Below, piece after piece: positions 1 to 10,726 of a stretch of 50,500 bases of DNA. Every line of letters begins with the position of its first letter. The stretch's first letter is position 1. A model generated the notes under the pieces. It saw nothing but the letters and a program-made list of their open reading frames with translations. It had not been told where the DNA came from and ran no database searches. Origin of the DNA: Owenia fusiformis (Eukaryota; Annelida; Polychaeta; Sabellida; Oweniidae); the NCBI GenBank assembly GCA_903813345.2, contig CAIIXF020000457.1, forward strand, positions 27,001-77,500, in the 5' to 3' direction. The translations under genes were made by a program, and so were the position numbers.

Positions 1-29
1 AGCCTACTCAGATTTCAATCCATCCAATG

Positions 30-288
30 CAGGCCTGTCAACTGTCCCGCAATTTGCGTATTTGTCACGCATTTGCTGAAGAATTTGAAGTCACGCCAGT
101 TATTTTTGCGTGACAGAAAATGTCACGCAAATACGCATTTTACCTGGTAATTGTCAAGCAAAATTATTTCTGTAGAAAAATTTCTAAAAAAGATCGTCTA
201 CACAGCAAAAATACGAACGCCGGAAAAAATGTACGCATTTCGTTCGGACTTTTCACGCAAATTATGTATATGTCACGCATTCCGTTCG
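30..288 (-). repeat. Partial copy of the CAGGCCTG-ended MITE
   Basis: This stretch is the reverse complement of most of the element at 1546-1917, from the terminus CAGGCCTGTCAAC at 30-42 to about 288. It contains an 11-bp-arm hairpin (arms at about 105-115 and 121-131) built on TGCGTGACA / TGTCACGCA. The far end of the element is not found, so this copy is truncated or its end has diverged. Short reading frames here are repeat sequence, not genes. Confidence 0.8.
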
Positions 289-599
289 TGTCATGTATAT
301 TTCTGTATTGTATTGTGTATCAAATGCACTGTTTTGTATGGATATGTTTATGAAATCAGACATGAATTAAAAAAAAGATTTTGGAAAATTGTTAAGCAAT
401 GACATGATGTGTTGTCAACAAGAACTTTCTGAAAATTACCGAAAGCAAAATAAATGCATTTCAGTTAATTTTAAAGAGTGAAAAGTTTGGTCACACTTTT
501 GTAATGTCCTTAGCCGAGCCTATGGAAGGGCTTCAGGCATGCAGCGTTTTGGTGGATTTTGATTGAACGAGAAACATGAAATGCAAGTCCTGCAGGCCC
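289..599. other. No gene seen
   Basis: AT-rich sequence without a credible coding frame, RNA gene or named repeat. It sits between the MITE fragment and the minisatellite. Confidence 0.5.
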
Positions 600-722
600 G
601 TGCAGACGTTCATGAAGTTAACCCTGTGTATCGTGAAGTCAATAAACATTACCCCGTGCATCGTGAAGTCAAGAAACATTGCCTCGTGCATCGTGAAGTC
701 AATAAACATTGCCTCGTGCATC
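600..722. repeat. 30-bp minisatellite, about four units
   Basis: Units of 30 bp repeat in tandem at about 631-660, 661-690 and 691-720, with a degenerate unit before them. The core reads CGTGAAGTCAATAAACATTG followed by CCTCGTGCAT. Because 30 is a multiple of three, both strands stay open and encode 10-residue peptide repeats (for example HREVNKHCLV on plus). Nothing else supports coding, so I treat it as a minisatellite. Confidence 0.8.
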
Positions 723-1539
723 GTTATTTGAATTATAAGACCTCCGTAACGCCGTTCAGTCTCGTTGTTTCGTGCTACATTTCAGAATAAATGAAACTTC
801 ATTCGGCGAGATTACATTTGATCCTACATTCGCTTTAGTGATACATCTTATTTGTCGACTTTGTAAACTCAAATGTAATTAGTTCCTATTTCTAAACTTT
901 TCTGTTTTTAGCCAATCAGAACACCAGTTACAAAACGCGACAAATATTAATATAAGAGAGGTGTAATACCATCGGGATATTTTAATATTTTAATTTCTTT
1001 TCTTCTATTTTGATTGGTCAAGAATAACGACTTAGTAGAAATTCAACCAATAGCAAGCCAATCCGGCGAATACAAAGATCGACATACTGAGATATCTGGA
1101 CTATGTGACCATTGTCTGGACTTTGCAAGTCTTGCAAACAAAATGGAGAGTGATTTCGCTGAGTCTGTGTTTAATTTAGTTCTCATTATACAAACTAAAC
1201 TAACTAGTCAAAGAAAACAACTGAAAGTCAGGCTTCCCAAACGTTTCATTGATGATGACCTTGAGAAAACAAAAAACAACATCATTAAGTTTTGCAATAT
1301 TAAGTCTATATGTACAGCAATGGGGATCGCAAGCTGGGAAATAGCGCTCAGCAATGTGAAATTTACAAAATGTAAGAGTGCCACAAAGATAGTCAAGATA
1401 GACAATCAGAGTTTAAAAAAAACGTGTGGCCCATATTGAGCCAAGACATTTGGCTGCAAGAACGAAAGTTTTTGCTGGTTGATGCCTGTGATGTGTCCAA
1501 AAGTTAATTTCGTAAGGTAAACGATGACTTTGTTAGTGA
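723..1539. other. Unassigned sequence with a 141-codon open frame
   Basis: A plus-strand frame is open at 1014-1439 but resembles no family I recognise. It lacks a convincing start context, and part of the opposite strand is open as well. It lies between transposon fragments and may be a decayed internal piece of one. No function is proposed. Confidence 0.3.
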
Positions 1540-1545
1540 ATATCA

Positions 1546-1917
1546 CAGGCCTGTCAACTTGGGAACACCTAACATGAGTGACTTGGAAATGTTGAACACC
1601 TCCCCTCAAAATGTGGACACCTTTGTCCAAATCTGAACAGGTAGGTACGAAAAATTTCGAACGGAATGCGTGACATATATGCAATTCGCGTGAAAAGTCC
1701 GATCGAAATGCATACATTTTTTTCCGGCGTTCGTATTTTTGCTGTGAAGACGATCTTTTTTAGCAATTTTTCTACAGAAATATTTTTGCTTGACAATTAC
1801 CAGGTAAAATGCGTATTTGCGTGACATTTTCTGTCACGCAAAAATAACTGGCGTGACTTCAAATTCTTCAGCAAATGCGTGACAAATACACAAATTGCGG
1901 GACAGTTGACAGGCCTG
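1546..1917. mobile_element. 372-bp MITE, CAGGCCTGTCAAC termini, ATATCA target duplication
   Basis: The element begins CAGGCCTGTCAAC (1546-1558) and ends with its exact reverse complement (1905-1917). It is flanked by identical ATATCA hexamers at 1540-1545 and 1918-1923, the signature of target-site duplication. It has no coding capacity, so it would be moved in trans. The termini are weakly hAT-like (CAGG start), but hAT elements usually leave 8-bp duplications, so the superfamily is uncertain. Related copies are at 30-288, 3016-3268 and, diverged, 27029-27158. Confidence 0.75.
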
Positions 1918-4365
1918 ATATCAGTAAAGAGAGGTAGCGTTAAAGCGGCTCTAAGGTCTGTGGAGAGAAAAATGGAGAAATTTTACCTTTTCTGAGCTAT
2001 CGGGGTGAAGTTTGGTCCAACATCTTCTTCCTTATTCCTATTTTATGAAAATGTATGCATATGGCAATATTCATCAACCAGTAGAACTGGCAAATCGTTT
2101 AGAATCTACAATTCCATACAAGGAGTCCCACTCATAGATTTTTCAAATTCTTTCCAAGTCTACGTCGAAACACCTAGCGGGTGAAATTGAAACTAATTTT
2201 TCTGGCTGCTTGAATCGATAAAATCTCTGATAGTATGAGTCTTTTTATGAAATCTCTCTGATAGAAAACACTTAATTAATATTAGAAAGCATTAAATGTT
2301 GAATCCGAAGCGTAATCTGAAATAAAAGTGAAAAAACATTGCGCCGACGTCAGAGAACAAACTTCCGGTTTAATAAAAAATGGCTGACGTCGAAGGAGAA
2401 ATTATGACGAAGAATTAGAGGATTTTCCTTTGCCATTATCGATCGTTATAAGGTATGTGCACAAATTCTAGTTGCTTACATGGAAAATAGATACATTTTT
2501 AAAGGCAACAACATATTCAAAGCTTTCATTTTACGATAGGCCCAGGATCATTGGATACGACTCGGCAATCGATATTCACACTTTAAAACCAAAATATAAT
2601 GAAATTAACTTTGTTTTTACATAAGTGATAATTGCCAGTTGGACATCTTCCATTACTGCTGTGAAATCCAAACATTCTACATCAAAAGTATAATTTCGCC
2701 ATTGGACGGTTTAGCAATTTATTAAACGCCCGTAAAATGTGAATGCAATGATATTTGATCTTCGAGATTCTGTACCTTATGAATGTATAAAATTCTGGGA
2801 TTTCAGGGGTGATTTGTTAGTAATCTATTAGACTAGTAGTGGTGTATTAGTGGTGTATAATACTTCAGGACGTGAAGTATTAGTGGTCTATTAGTAATAT
2901 TTTAGACTTTGGGAGTGATGTATAAGTGGTGTATTAGTCACTCGTACTAGTATTCCGTGATTCCCCGTCGCCACAGAAAAATCGCAGAATTTTTGTTTTG
3001 GCACAGAATTTTGCCAATGCGTGACATATATGCAATTCGCGTGAAAAGTCCGATCGAAATGCATACATTTTTTTCCGGCGTTCGTATTTTTGCTGTGAAG
3101 ACGATCTTTTTTAGCAATTTTTCTACAGAAATATTTTTGCTTGACAATTACCAGGTAAAATGCGTATTTGCGTGACATTTTCTGTCACGCAAAAATAACT
3201 GGCGTGACTTCAAATTCTTCAGCAAATGCGTGACAAATACGCAAATTGCGGGACAGTTGACAGGCCTGATATCAGTAAAGAGAGGTAGCGTTAAAGCGGC
3301 TCTAAGGTCTGTGGAGAGAAAAATGGAGAAATTTTACCTTTTCTGAGCTATCGGGGTGAAGTTTGGTCCAACATCTTCTTCCTTATTCCTATTTTATGAA
3401 AATGTATGCATATGGCAATATTCATCAACCAGTAGAACTGGCAAATCGTTTAGAATCTACAATTCCATACAAGGAGTCCCACTCATAGATTTTTCAAATT
3501 CTTTCCAAGTCTACGTCGAAACACCTAGCGGGTGAAATTGAAACTAATTTTTCTGGCTGCTTGAATCGATAAAATCTCTGATAGTATGAGTCTTTTTATG
3601 AAATCTCTCTGATAGAAAACACTTAATTAATATTAGAAAGCATTAAATGTTGAATCCGAAGCGTAATCTGAAATAAAAGTGAAAAAACATTGCGCCGACG
3701 TCAGAGAACAAACTTCCGGTTTAATAAAAAATGGCTGACGTCGAAGGAGAAATTATGACGAAGAATTAGAGGATTTTCCTTTGCCATTATCGATCGTTAT
3801 AAGGTATGTGCACAAATTCTAGTTGCTTACATGGAAAATAGATACATTTTTAAAGGCAACAACATATTCAAAGCTTTCATTTTACGATAGGCCCAGGATC
3901 ATTGGATACGACTCGGCAATCGATATTCACACTTTAAAACCAAAATATAATGAAATTAACTTTGTTTTTACATAAGTGATAATTGCCAGTTGGACATCTT
4001 CCATTACTGCTGTGAAATCCAAACATTCTACATCAAAAGTATAATTTCGCCATTGGACGGTTTAGCAATTTATTAAACGCCCGTGAAATGTGAATGCAAT
4101 GATATTTGATCTTTGAGATTCTGTACCTTATGAATGTATAAAATTCTGGGATTTCAGGAGTGATTTGTTAGTAATCTATTAGACTAGTAGTGGTGTATTA
4201 GTGGTGTATAATACTTCAGGACGTGAAGTATTAGTGGTCTATTAGTAATATTTTAGACTTTGGGAGTGATGTATAAGTGGTGTATTAGTCACTCGTACTA
4301 GTATTCCGTGATTCCCCGTCGCCACAGAAAAATCGCAGAATTTTTGTTTTGGCACAGAATTTTGC
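1665..4365. repeat. Near-perfect 1,351-bp tandem duplication
   Basis: 1665-3015 is repeated head to tail at 3016-4365. Several landmarks all give an offset of exactly 1,351 bases: aatgcgtgac at 1665/3016, the end of the MITE terminus at 1917/3268, and ggcacagaat at 3000/4351. I saw only about four substitutions (for example gcccgtaaaatg versus gcccgtgaaatg). The first unit starts inside the MITE, so the second carries a truncated MITE. It is either a very recent duplication or an assembly artefact from unmerged haplotypes. Confidence 0.92.
2339..2454 (+). other. Promoter/first-exon-like segment (second copy 3690-3805)
   Basis: A CG-containing island in AT-rich sequence has two GACGTC (CRE-like) cores, an ATG in the YY1-like context aaaaATGGCTGAC (ATG at 2380) and a good donor, ATAAG|GTATGT, at 2452/2453. 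The frame from that ATG stops after 12 codons. A one-base shift would give an acidic stretch (YDEELEDFPLPLS), so this could be a decayed first exon or a noncoding transcript start. The duplicate has its ATG at 3731. Confidence 0.3.
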
Positions 4366-5340
4366 AGAAAACATGATTTTTCCAGTCAACCATCTCATCT
4401 CATATTTGTTGCTCGTTTGTTGTCAGATACTTGTGTTTTGTCAGATTTTCAAGAGGAGTTTTAAAATCTCGAACTTCCGCCTTTGCACTTAGAGGTAAGA
4501 CTGCGTCTGATATAATCACGAAATTTGAAACCAATGACTGACCATCGTAATTGTTTTGCAGTAATATGTCTCATATTGTATTCTATTGTATTCTAACGCA
4601 ATAAATCATGCTTCTTCTTGTGTTTTAATTCTTCATATATAAATAGACGACATCTGAATTCCCTGCATATTGATCTGAAATTTCGTGATAGTTCACAAGT
4701 GAGCATTTGGTAAGTTTTGTGGCTAATCCGCCAATCAAAGAGAAGGTGCTGAGCAGCCTGCTATTGAATTTGCTGAACTGCCAGAATTAGCCCCTCTGCC
4801 TGCACTCCCAGAATTAGCCCCTTTGCCTGCACTCCCACAACCTGAAGACTTGCATTGACAATATTGTTCGATAATTAACATTCCATCTGGTGTTATTACT
4901 GTAGTTGTCTATTATCACTGAATAAAGCAGCATGAGTGGATTTCAAGAATTGTTTATTTTGTGGAGAAAATTATTGATTTTAGCAAGAATTTCACTTTTT
5001 GCACATACTTGTACCAAAAAATTTCACTTTTCCCCGTGCAGAATTTGGCTTTTTCATGCAGAATTTGCATTTTTCTCATGCAGAAAACTAGGATGTGTGA
5101 TTAGTGATGTTTTAGTAGTGTATTATATGCTCTATGATTGGTCAACTAATGATATAGTAACTATGATTTTAATCAACTAATAAACCATCTGTTTAATGTC
5201 AATGGCAAAAAGTGGTCTGTTAATGAAAATAACCACTTACAAATCACTTATAGAACATGTAAGTGATGTAACATGTACTGTGTAACAGTAGTCTATTAGT
5301 GGTTTATTAGAGTGGTATGGCAAGCTGTTTTTTCACTTGG
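4366..5340 (+). other. Unassigned; contains a terminal-exon-like segment
   Basis: At about 4748-4858 a plus-strand frame reads AEQPAIEFAELPELAPLPAL with a repeat of ELAPLPALP, then stops. A canonical AATAAA follows at 4921-4926. This resembles the last exon of a small gene whose start could be the first-exon-like segment at 2380 or 3731. A possible middle exon near 4446-4493 carries an in-frame stop. The chain is unproven. The rest is AT-rich with no feature. Confidence 0.25.
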
Positions 5341-7000
5341 GTGTAGATAGTTGATGAAGGTGGTTGACCTCATAGTCAGAAAAAATAACAGTTATGATGT
5401 CATATCAGTGGTTCATTATAAAGATTAAAAATAAATCTACTTTTAATAGCTGTTGCTTTGATATGATACAACACAACATAGTTATGTTAAAATAGGACAT
5501 GGATACCACACAGTATATAGATGCAGTGAGATAAACTGCATGATCCGAGTCATTGTCCACGAAACAAACTTTTGACTAAACATTTTCACACAGAAAACTA
5601 ATTATATCTTTATCTAATGAAATACTACTTCCAGTAACACATTCAGATTAATCTATAAATCAATGGCTGGGATGGCATTTATTGAAAGCAAGTCTGGATT
5701 TTTGCCTCCCTTGGTGCTAATTATTCCTAGAAAAATAGTAGTCTTCTTTAAGGAAGCACTTGTTTTGCAGAAAACACAAGGAATTTTGTTGAAGCAGCAG
5801 GAGAAACTATTCTAAATAGTACTCCTCCATTATTCCCCCAAAAGAGTAAGAAAAGAGAATGTAAACTCTGCACATCATACCAAGAAGGAAATTTCATGAA
5901 AGGAAGTAATACGCCAAAGATTGAAAAGTGAGAAGAAATTATAAAGATATGCTTAATTGTGATACCAACATCATAATATATTAAGACCAACATGTAATAA
6001 TTGTAAGGCAAAGTATGTTGGTCTAAAAAACATGCATCAATACATGTAGGACAATAACAACATGCTTAATAGTTTGATGGGGGTAGCCATCAATGGCCCT
6101 CAAATAGACAACCCAGATGCCATTGACAGGGTGTGCAGAGGTGCAAACAAGATTTGGGAGGAAATAAAGCCCTGGAGGTATAGGATTGTCAAGTCCACAA
6201 AGTCTTCCTGCTACAGAGGCTAGACACGTTGAAAACAAAAATGATCTGAATAAGCATCTAAATAACTAACTAATCAACTGAATAAACAAGCCACTAGTAA
6301 GTATAATATTATTAAGAATATTTTATTCGTTTGAGCTTTGCATTATAATACATCATATTGGTTTGCAGTTACTGAAGGGGATTGAACAAAAGGCTATAGC
6401 CTATTCTAAGTCCTCTCATAAGTATATCAACATAAGAAATGTGCCTTGAATTGAAAACTGCTCAATCCAAAGATACATCTTTAATTCAAAAAACTACTTT
6501 AAAAGACAAATGAAAGAGGGTTCTTCAAAATGATACAGCTTTTTCTGTATTCACAACAATCACTATACATGACAAGTCATTTTGTAATTGAATAATTGTA
6601 ACGTATGGTGAAGAACTGTCACTTGTGTAGTGTCAAATGTGTAAGTGGAGATGTGTCCATGGAGGTGTTGTTAAGGGTACTTAAACCAGTATCAAATAAG
6701 TGAAGTACAATCCAAGCCATATGAGGATATTGCATGTGAAGCTGAATATCAGCTTAAAATGCTGTAAATAATGATGGTTCCAAAGGGGGAAGATACACCA
6801 GAATCATTATTTCAATCTGACACTGTGCTTCACAAGAATAAAGTTATATGCCTAGCCTCAAAACAAGCCTTATTAAAAAGGGTAGACTATTATTTGATCA
6901 CAAGAGAAATATCTAAGAGGATTGTGAAAAATGGAAACCATACTCTGGGAAAATAAAATTTATTCCACACAAACAAGTCTGCCATATTACATCATATAAG
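5341..7000. repeat. Long dispersed repeat, copy A
   Basis: This stretch matches 23343-24648 in the same orientation with moderate divergence. Shared landmarks include gcctcccttggtgct, ggtagccatcaatggccctc and aataaaatttattccacac. Copy A has sequence absent from copy B (about 5440-5695 and part of 5900-6000). No intact reading frame, TIR or LTR is evident, so the class is unknown. Confidence 0.8.
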
Positions 7001-8511
7001 GGTAAAATCATTTTTTAATAAGGAATATAGAAGAACATTGAAAATATTGTTTTTCTTGCAGTGAGGGTAAAATCATATGTAAAAAGAAGTAATCACAGAT
7101 ATAGAATCACATGGGGAAGGGAAGTGCAAACCCCTACAGATCTTTAACTTGGTCCCTGATGGGTTGAAACTGTTCATAGCCAGAGATCCCAGGGGGCTAG
7201 AACTTATCCCAGAAAATATTACCACCTAAGAAACAATTAATTGACCAGAAGGATTTTGTTGGAGAAAGCCAAGGTTTTCTAAAAAGGCCAAAATGCATGG
7301 TTGGATGAATATGAGACATACAAGGACTTATGATAAGAAAGGGTCAGAATATGTATACAAACCATATATTAATTTTTATTTATTATTTATTATACCATAT
7401 ATTAATTGAATCAGACTTGTATAGATAGGGAAGAGTATGGTGGAAAGACACCATAGTGTCCAATTAGGCAAGTTACCATGTATAATTGAATGTAAATAAT
7501 ATTAGAAGATTGGCTCCTGCAGTTCTTAGGGGGGTTCATATAAAAAATACTTAAAATTCTTCATGTAAGATAGGCAGGTAAGAGTGTGGCCTGTGGGATG
7601 GAAAATTCTAAGGATGTATCCACTCCCAATCTGGCATAAGGGAGGGCACTTCACTGCCTCAGACATTACGTCCTGGTTGACTCCCAAGTGCAGCCTCCCC
7701 CAAAGAAAAGAAAGAATTTGTCCCATATGGTAAGAATGGTTACCTACATGACAAAAGGATTGCCTTCAGCCAGATCTAGAAACCAGTCATCGTGAGATAT
7801 CACAGCCTTCTCTCAGTTTCCTTCTAGAGCGACATGAGTTACTTGGCCGCACAGATTTCAGCCAAAGTGATGTGACGAATCAAATCAGTATTTAAGGGTC
7901 ACCTGACAGTGAGTGGCGGGGGTAAGAACTCCACCAATCAGATCACTCAGGTTCAAAACAAAAATGGCAGAAAGTATTTGTTAACGATTTTCGGTAAAAA
8001 AACTCAATCTATTTCAAGACAAGTGTATACCATTGATAGAAAATAAACAGGATATATTCCTTAGTACTAAAACTGGAAGCGGGAGGAAAGCATACAAGCT
8101 ATCAAAGAAGGGCATTTCAGTTTATCTATGGCAGCCCCGAGTCAATTCTCGATGATGGAGACATGAGAAAGGTTTTCACCTGACCTGTATAGGGCCAGGT
8201 GCAATTATATTGTAGTGGATGAAGTTCATACGGTTTTGTCATAGTATGTAAACATAAAGGCTAGTAAGCTTACACATGATCTCCCTACCTTGTAAATAAT
8301 GTTATCATCCATAATATTTTTTTTGCCTAATAACTAGAGTCCTTGAAATACATGAATACATGTTCTTCTATAAAGCAGATTTAAATCTACTAATTACAAA
8401 TATACATAATGGTATTACAAGTAGTAAAAATGTACGCTGTATGCTAATGCCACATTATTTTGCATGATATGATCTGGTGCTTTTTTAAGTTAACAAATTT
8501 TGTACTTTCAG
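7001..8511. other. No gene seen
   Basis: Mostly AT-rich, with a simple (TATT)n-like tract near 7370-7400. A minus-strand frame at 7526-7726 has no recognisable features. The stretch ends in a polypyrimidine tract and CAG (8510-8511) that abuts the pseudogene that follows. Confidence 0.45.
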
Positions 8512-9064
8512 GGATGAAGCAGCTAGCAACAAAGCCAAGGCATTTAGGGATAGCTTCAGCAGAATCAGTGAAGTGCAATCACTTTTGCCAAATACTGCAA
8601 CAGCTAGTGCAGCTAGAAGAAGGAAAATTATTCAGTTTAGGAATGACAGGCTGTATAGAAATCATTGACAGCCCAGATAGGGATAATGTCAAAATAACTC
8701 TTGAAAAAATCACACAAGATGACAGTTTAGATGAGACAATTCTTGTGCATTGCAGAGATGGTCTGAGTATCAGAATGGGAACCAGTCAGTCCCCTGCCAA
8801 AGTCAAGGATTGCATTCAGCCTGATCTTGGAACCAGTCAGTCTTTAGTCATGAAAAAGGATCCTTTATGGGATACCTCATGGACATGGGTAAAAAATTGT
8901 GTGTTTTCGTTGATGGAGATTATGCATTTCTGTGCATCTCTATGGGCTTTCTGGGGCAAATGAAAAGTACCTATGTCTCTATTGTTTAATTTTCAAAGAG
9001 AGTACCAAGATCCCATAGATGTGTCCAAAAGAGGACCCTGACTGGAATAAAAAGATTTAAAAAA
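8512..9064 (+). pseudogene. Decayed transposon-derived gene, copy 1
   Basis: After an acceptor-like tract ending at 8511, one frame reads RDEAASNKAKAFRDSFSRIS and on to RRRKIIQFRNDRLY before a stop near 8666. Further on, another frame reads CVFVDGDYAFLCISMGFLGQ and then FQREYQDPIDVSKRGP. The pattern GDYxFLxxxxGxxG followed by a degenerate cysteine pair and S-x-x-x-Q-x-P recalls the large uncharacterised transposase-like proteins common in marine invertebrates; that assignment is from memory of the pattern. Frames must shift to read through, so the copy is broken. An alternative frame open across 8460-8963 is probably fortuitous. 8880-9064 is duplicated at 12966-13155. Confidence 0.5.
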
Positions 9065-9379
9065 ATTCCAGAAAAATGGAAAAGGCAACAATGTTGCAAA
9101 ATACTTCCACAATGTTACAATGTTAATATCCATAAACCTCTGTGGAATATACCCATCAGTCAGGTTGCTCCACCCTGTCTGTTAGGGATAATCAAGAAAC
9201 ATCAGGACTTACTGAATCAGAACACCATAGCATTGGCCTGCACTTAGCTGATAAGATTGCTGAGTTAAAATACTGAACTTGGCGAAAGCTAGTTTTTTGA
9301 CTACATCAAATGTAAACAAAAACAAAGGCACCAATCAACTGGCAAATGTAAAATGTAAGATGATGAAGACAATGATTAA
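9065..9379. other. No gene seen
   Basis: AT-rich spacer between the transposon pseudogene and the MITE at 9380. No supported feature. Confidence 0.45.
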
Positions 9380-9945
9380 CTAGATAACGGCAACTCCACG
9401 GAGTAGCAAATCCCAACGAACAAAATATCAATTACCGAATTCCAATCAATTATACTCATTACTTTGGTTAAAATTGAAAAATTTAGATTTTAGAATTGCG
9501 AATTCCTGCAAAGCAGCCATTTTGAATTTTCTGAGGTACAAATCTGAAAAATAATACCATAATTGTGATCTACTCGAAAATTCCTTCAATTTGAGTATAA
9601 TATAGCTATTGTGAATATACTACCAAAATTTCAAATAATAATATTAATTACTTTGGTTGAGAATGAAAAATTTATGATTTTTGCGAAAAAGTCCTGTCAT
9701 TTGTAAAGCGGCAGCCATCTTGCATAAAACTATTCACCACTATACATCTTTCCACTAAATATGAAGTAAATCCATCTGCTAGTATTTGAGTTATCTTCCG
9801 GACGGACTGACAGACGGACGGAGGGCTTCGTTTGTTGGGATAACTAATATTTGAGTTAACGGACAGACGGACGGACGTACTGACTGACGGAGGGACGGAC
9901 GGATGGCTTCACTATATCCCTACTGAACTTCGTTCGTTGGGATAA
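9380..9945. mobile_element. MITE with ATCCCAACGAAC ends and GGACGGAC tract, copy 1
   Basis: It shares its start (ctagataacggcaactcc), body and end (gaacttcgttcgttgggata) with 29762-30482. The left ATCCCAACGAAC is the inverse of the right GTTCGTTGGGAT, giving short terminal inverted repeats. A GGACGGACN simple tract lies just inside the right end, and a partial internal duplication of that end (about 9790-9845 and 9846-9945) is present. It is noncoding. Confidence 0.8.
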
Positions 9946-10721
9946 AAAGGTCACTAACCTGGAGAAAACGGTTATAAAAAATGTTCAATTAGCAACTGAG
10001 GAGGGGTACCTTGTCCAACATGTCCAAAAAAAGCTAGCACGACATAGCATAGTTCAACAGAAGTATCATGGTCGTGCCAGGGTAATCACTGCCACAATTA
10101 CTTACAACCAAATGTACAGGTGGATATTTCTGCAGTAATCTGTGAGAAAGTGTGTGAGCTCACAGAAGATATAGATCTTAACTGTTTAGCGAGAAAGTGT
10201 GTGAGCTCACAGAAGATATAGATCTTAACTGCTTATAGCGAAATATTAACGTTCAGAAAGTTTAATTCACTTTTCTTGAGATACACTCAAAGGTGAGCCA
10301 CACTGGAACATTGTCAGCACTTTGTGCTATAGTATTGTTATATAGAATTGTAATCTACAGTATTATATAGACAAAATATCAGGATGTTGTCTTGTATTAA
10401 CCAAATTGACTTCATTCTTAACATGCTTATCACATCCTTTTTCGAGCATATTATATTTATCAATCACCATACATTTTGATTCCAGAAAGATTCAATCAAA
10501 TATTAGAACAGATGTTGTTAAAATCGGCTATTGATGTTAATGAATTGGACGAGACATTATAATGGGATGACAGAATTGATGAATCTTTGTTTGCCTACAA
10601 TACTTCAAAACAAAATATCATTAATATACAAAAAGTATTGTTGATGTATTATTTTTGATGAACAGGAAAAACACAAACATTTTTTAATCCAATAAATATC
10701 ATACAGGACATTGTATTATCA
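9946..10721. other. Unassigned, with a 47-bp tandem duplication
   Basis: gagaaagtgtgtgagctcac and the sequence after it occurs at 10144 and again at 10191, a two-unit tandem repeat with period 47. The remainder is AT-rich with no coding evidence. Confidence 0.6.
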
Positions 10722-10726
10722 TATTG

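Noticed and set aside
600-722. CRISPR-like array of 30-bp repeats
   Set aside because: The units are directly adjacent with no unique spacers and the genome is clearly animal.
1014-1439. 141-codon plus-strand gene
   Set aside because: No recognisable domain, no clear start or splice context, and part of the other strand is open too.
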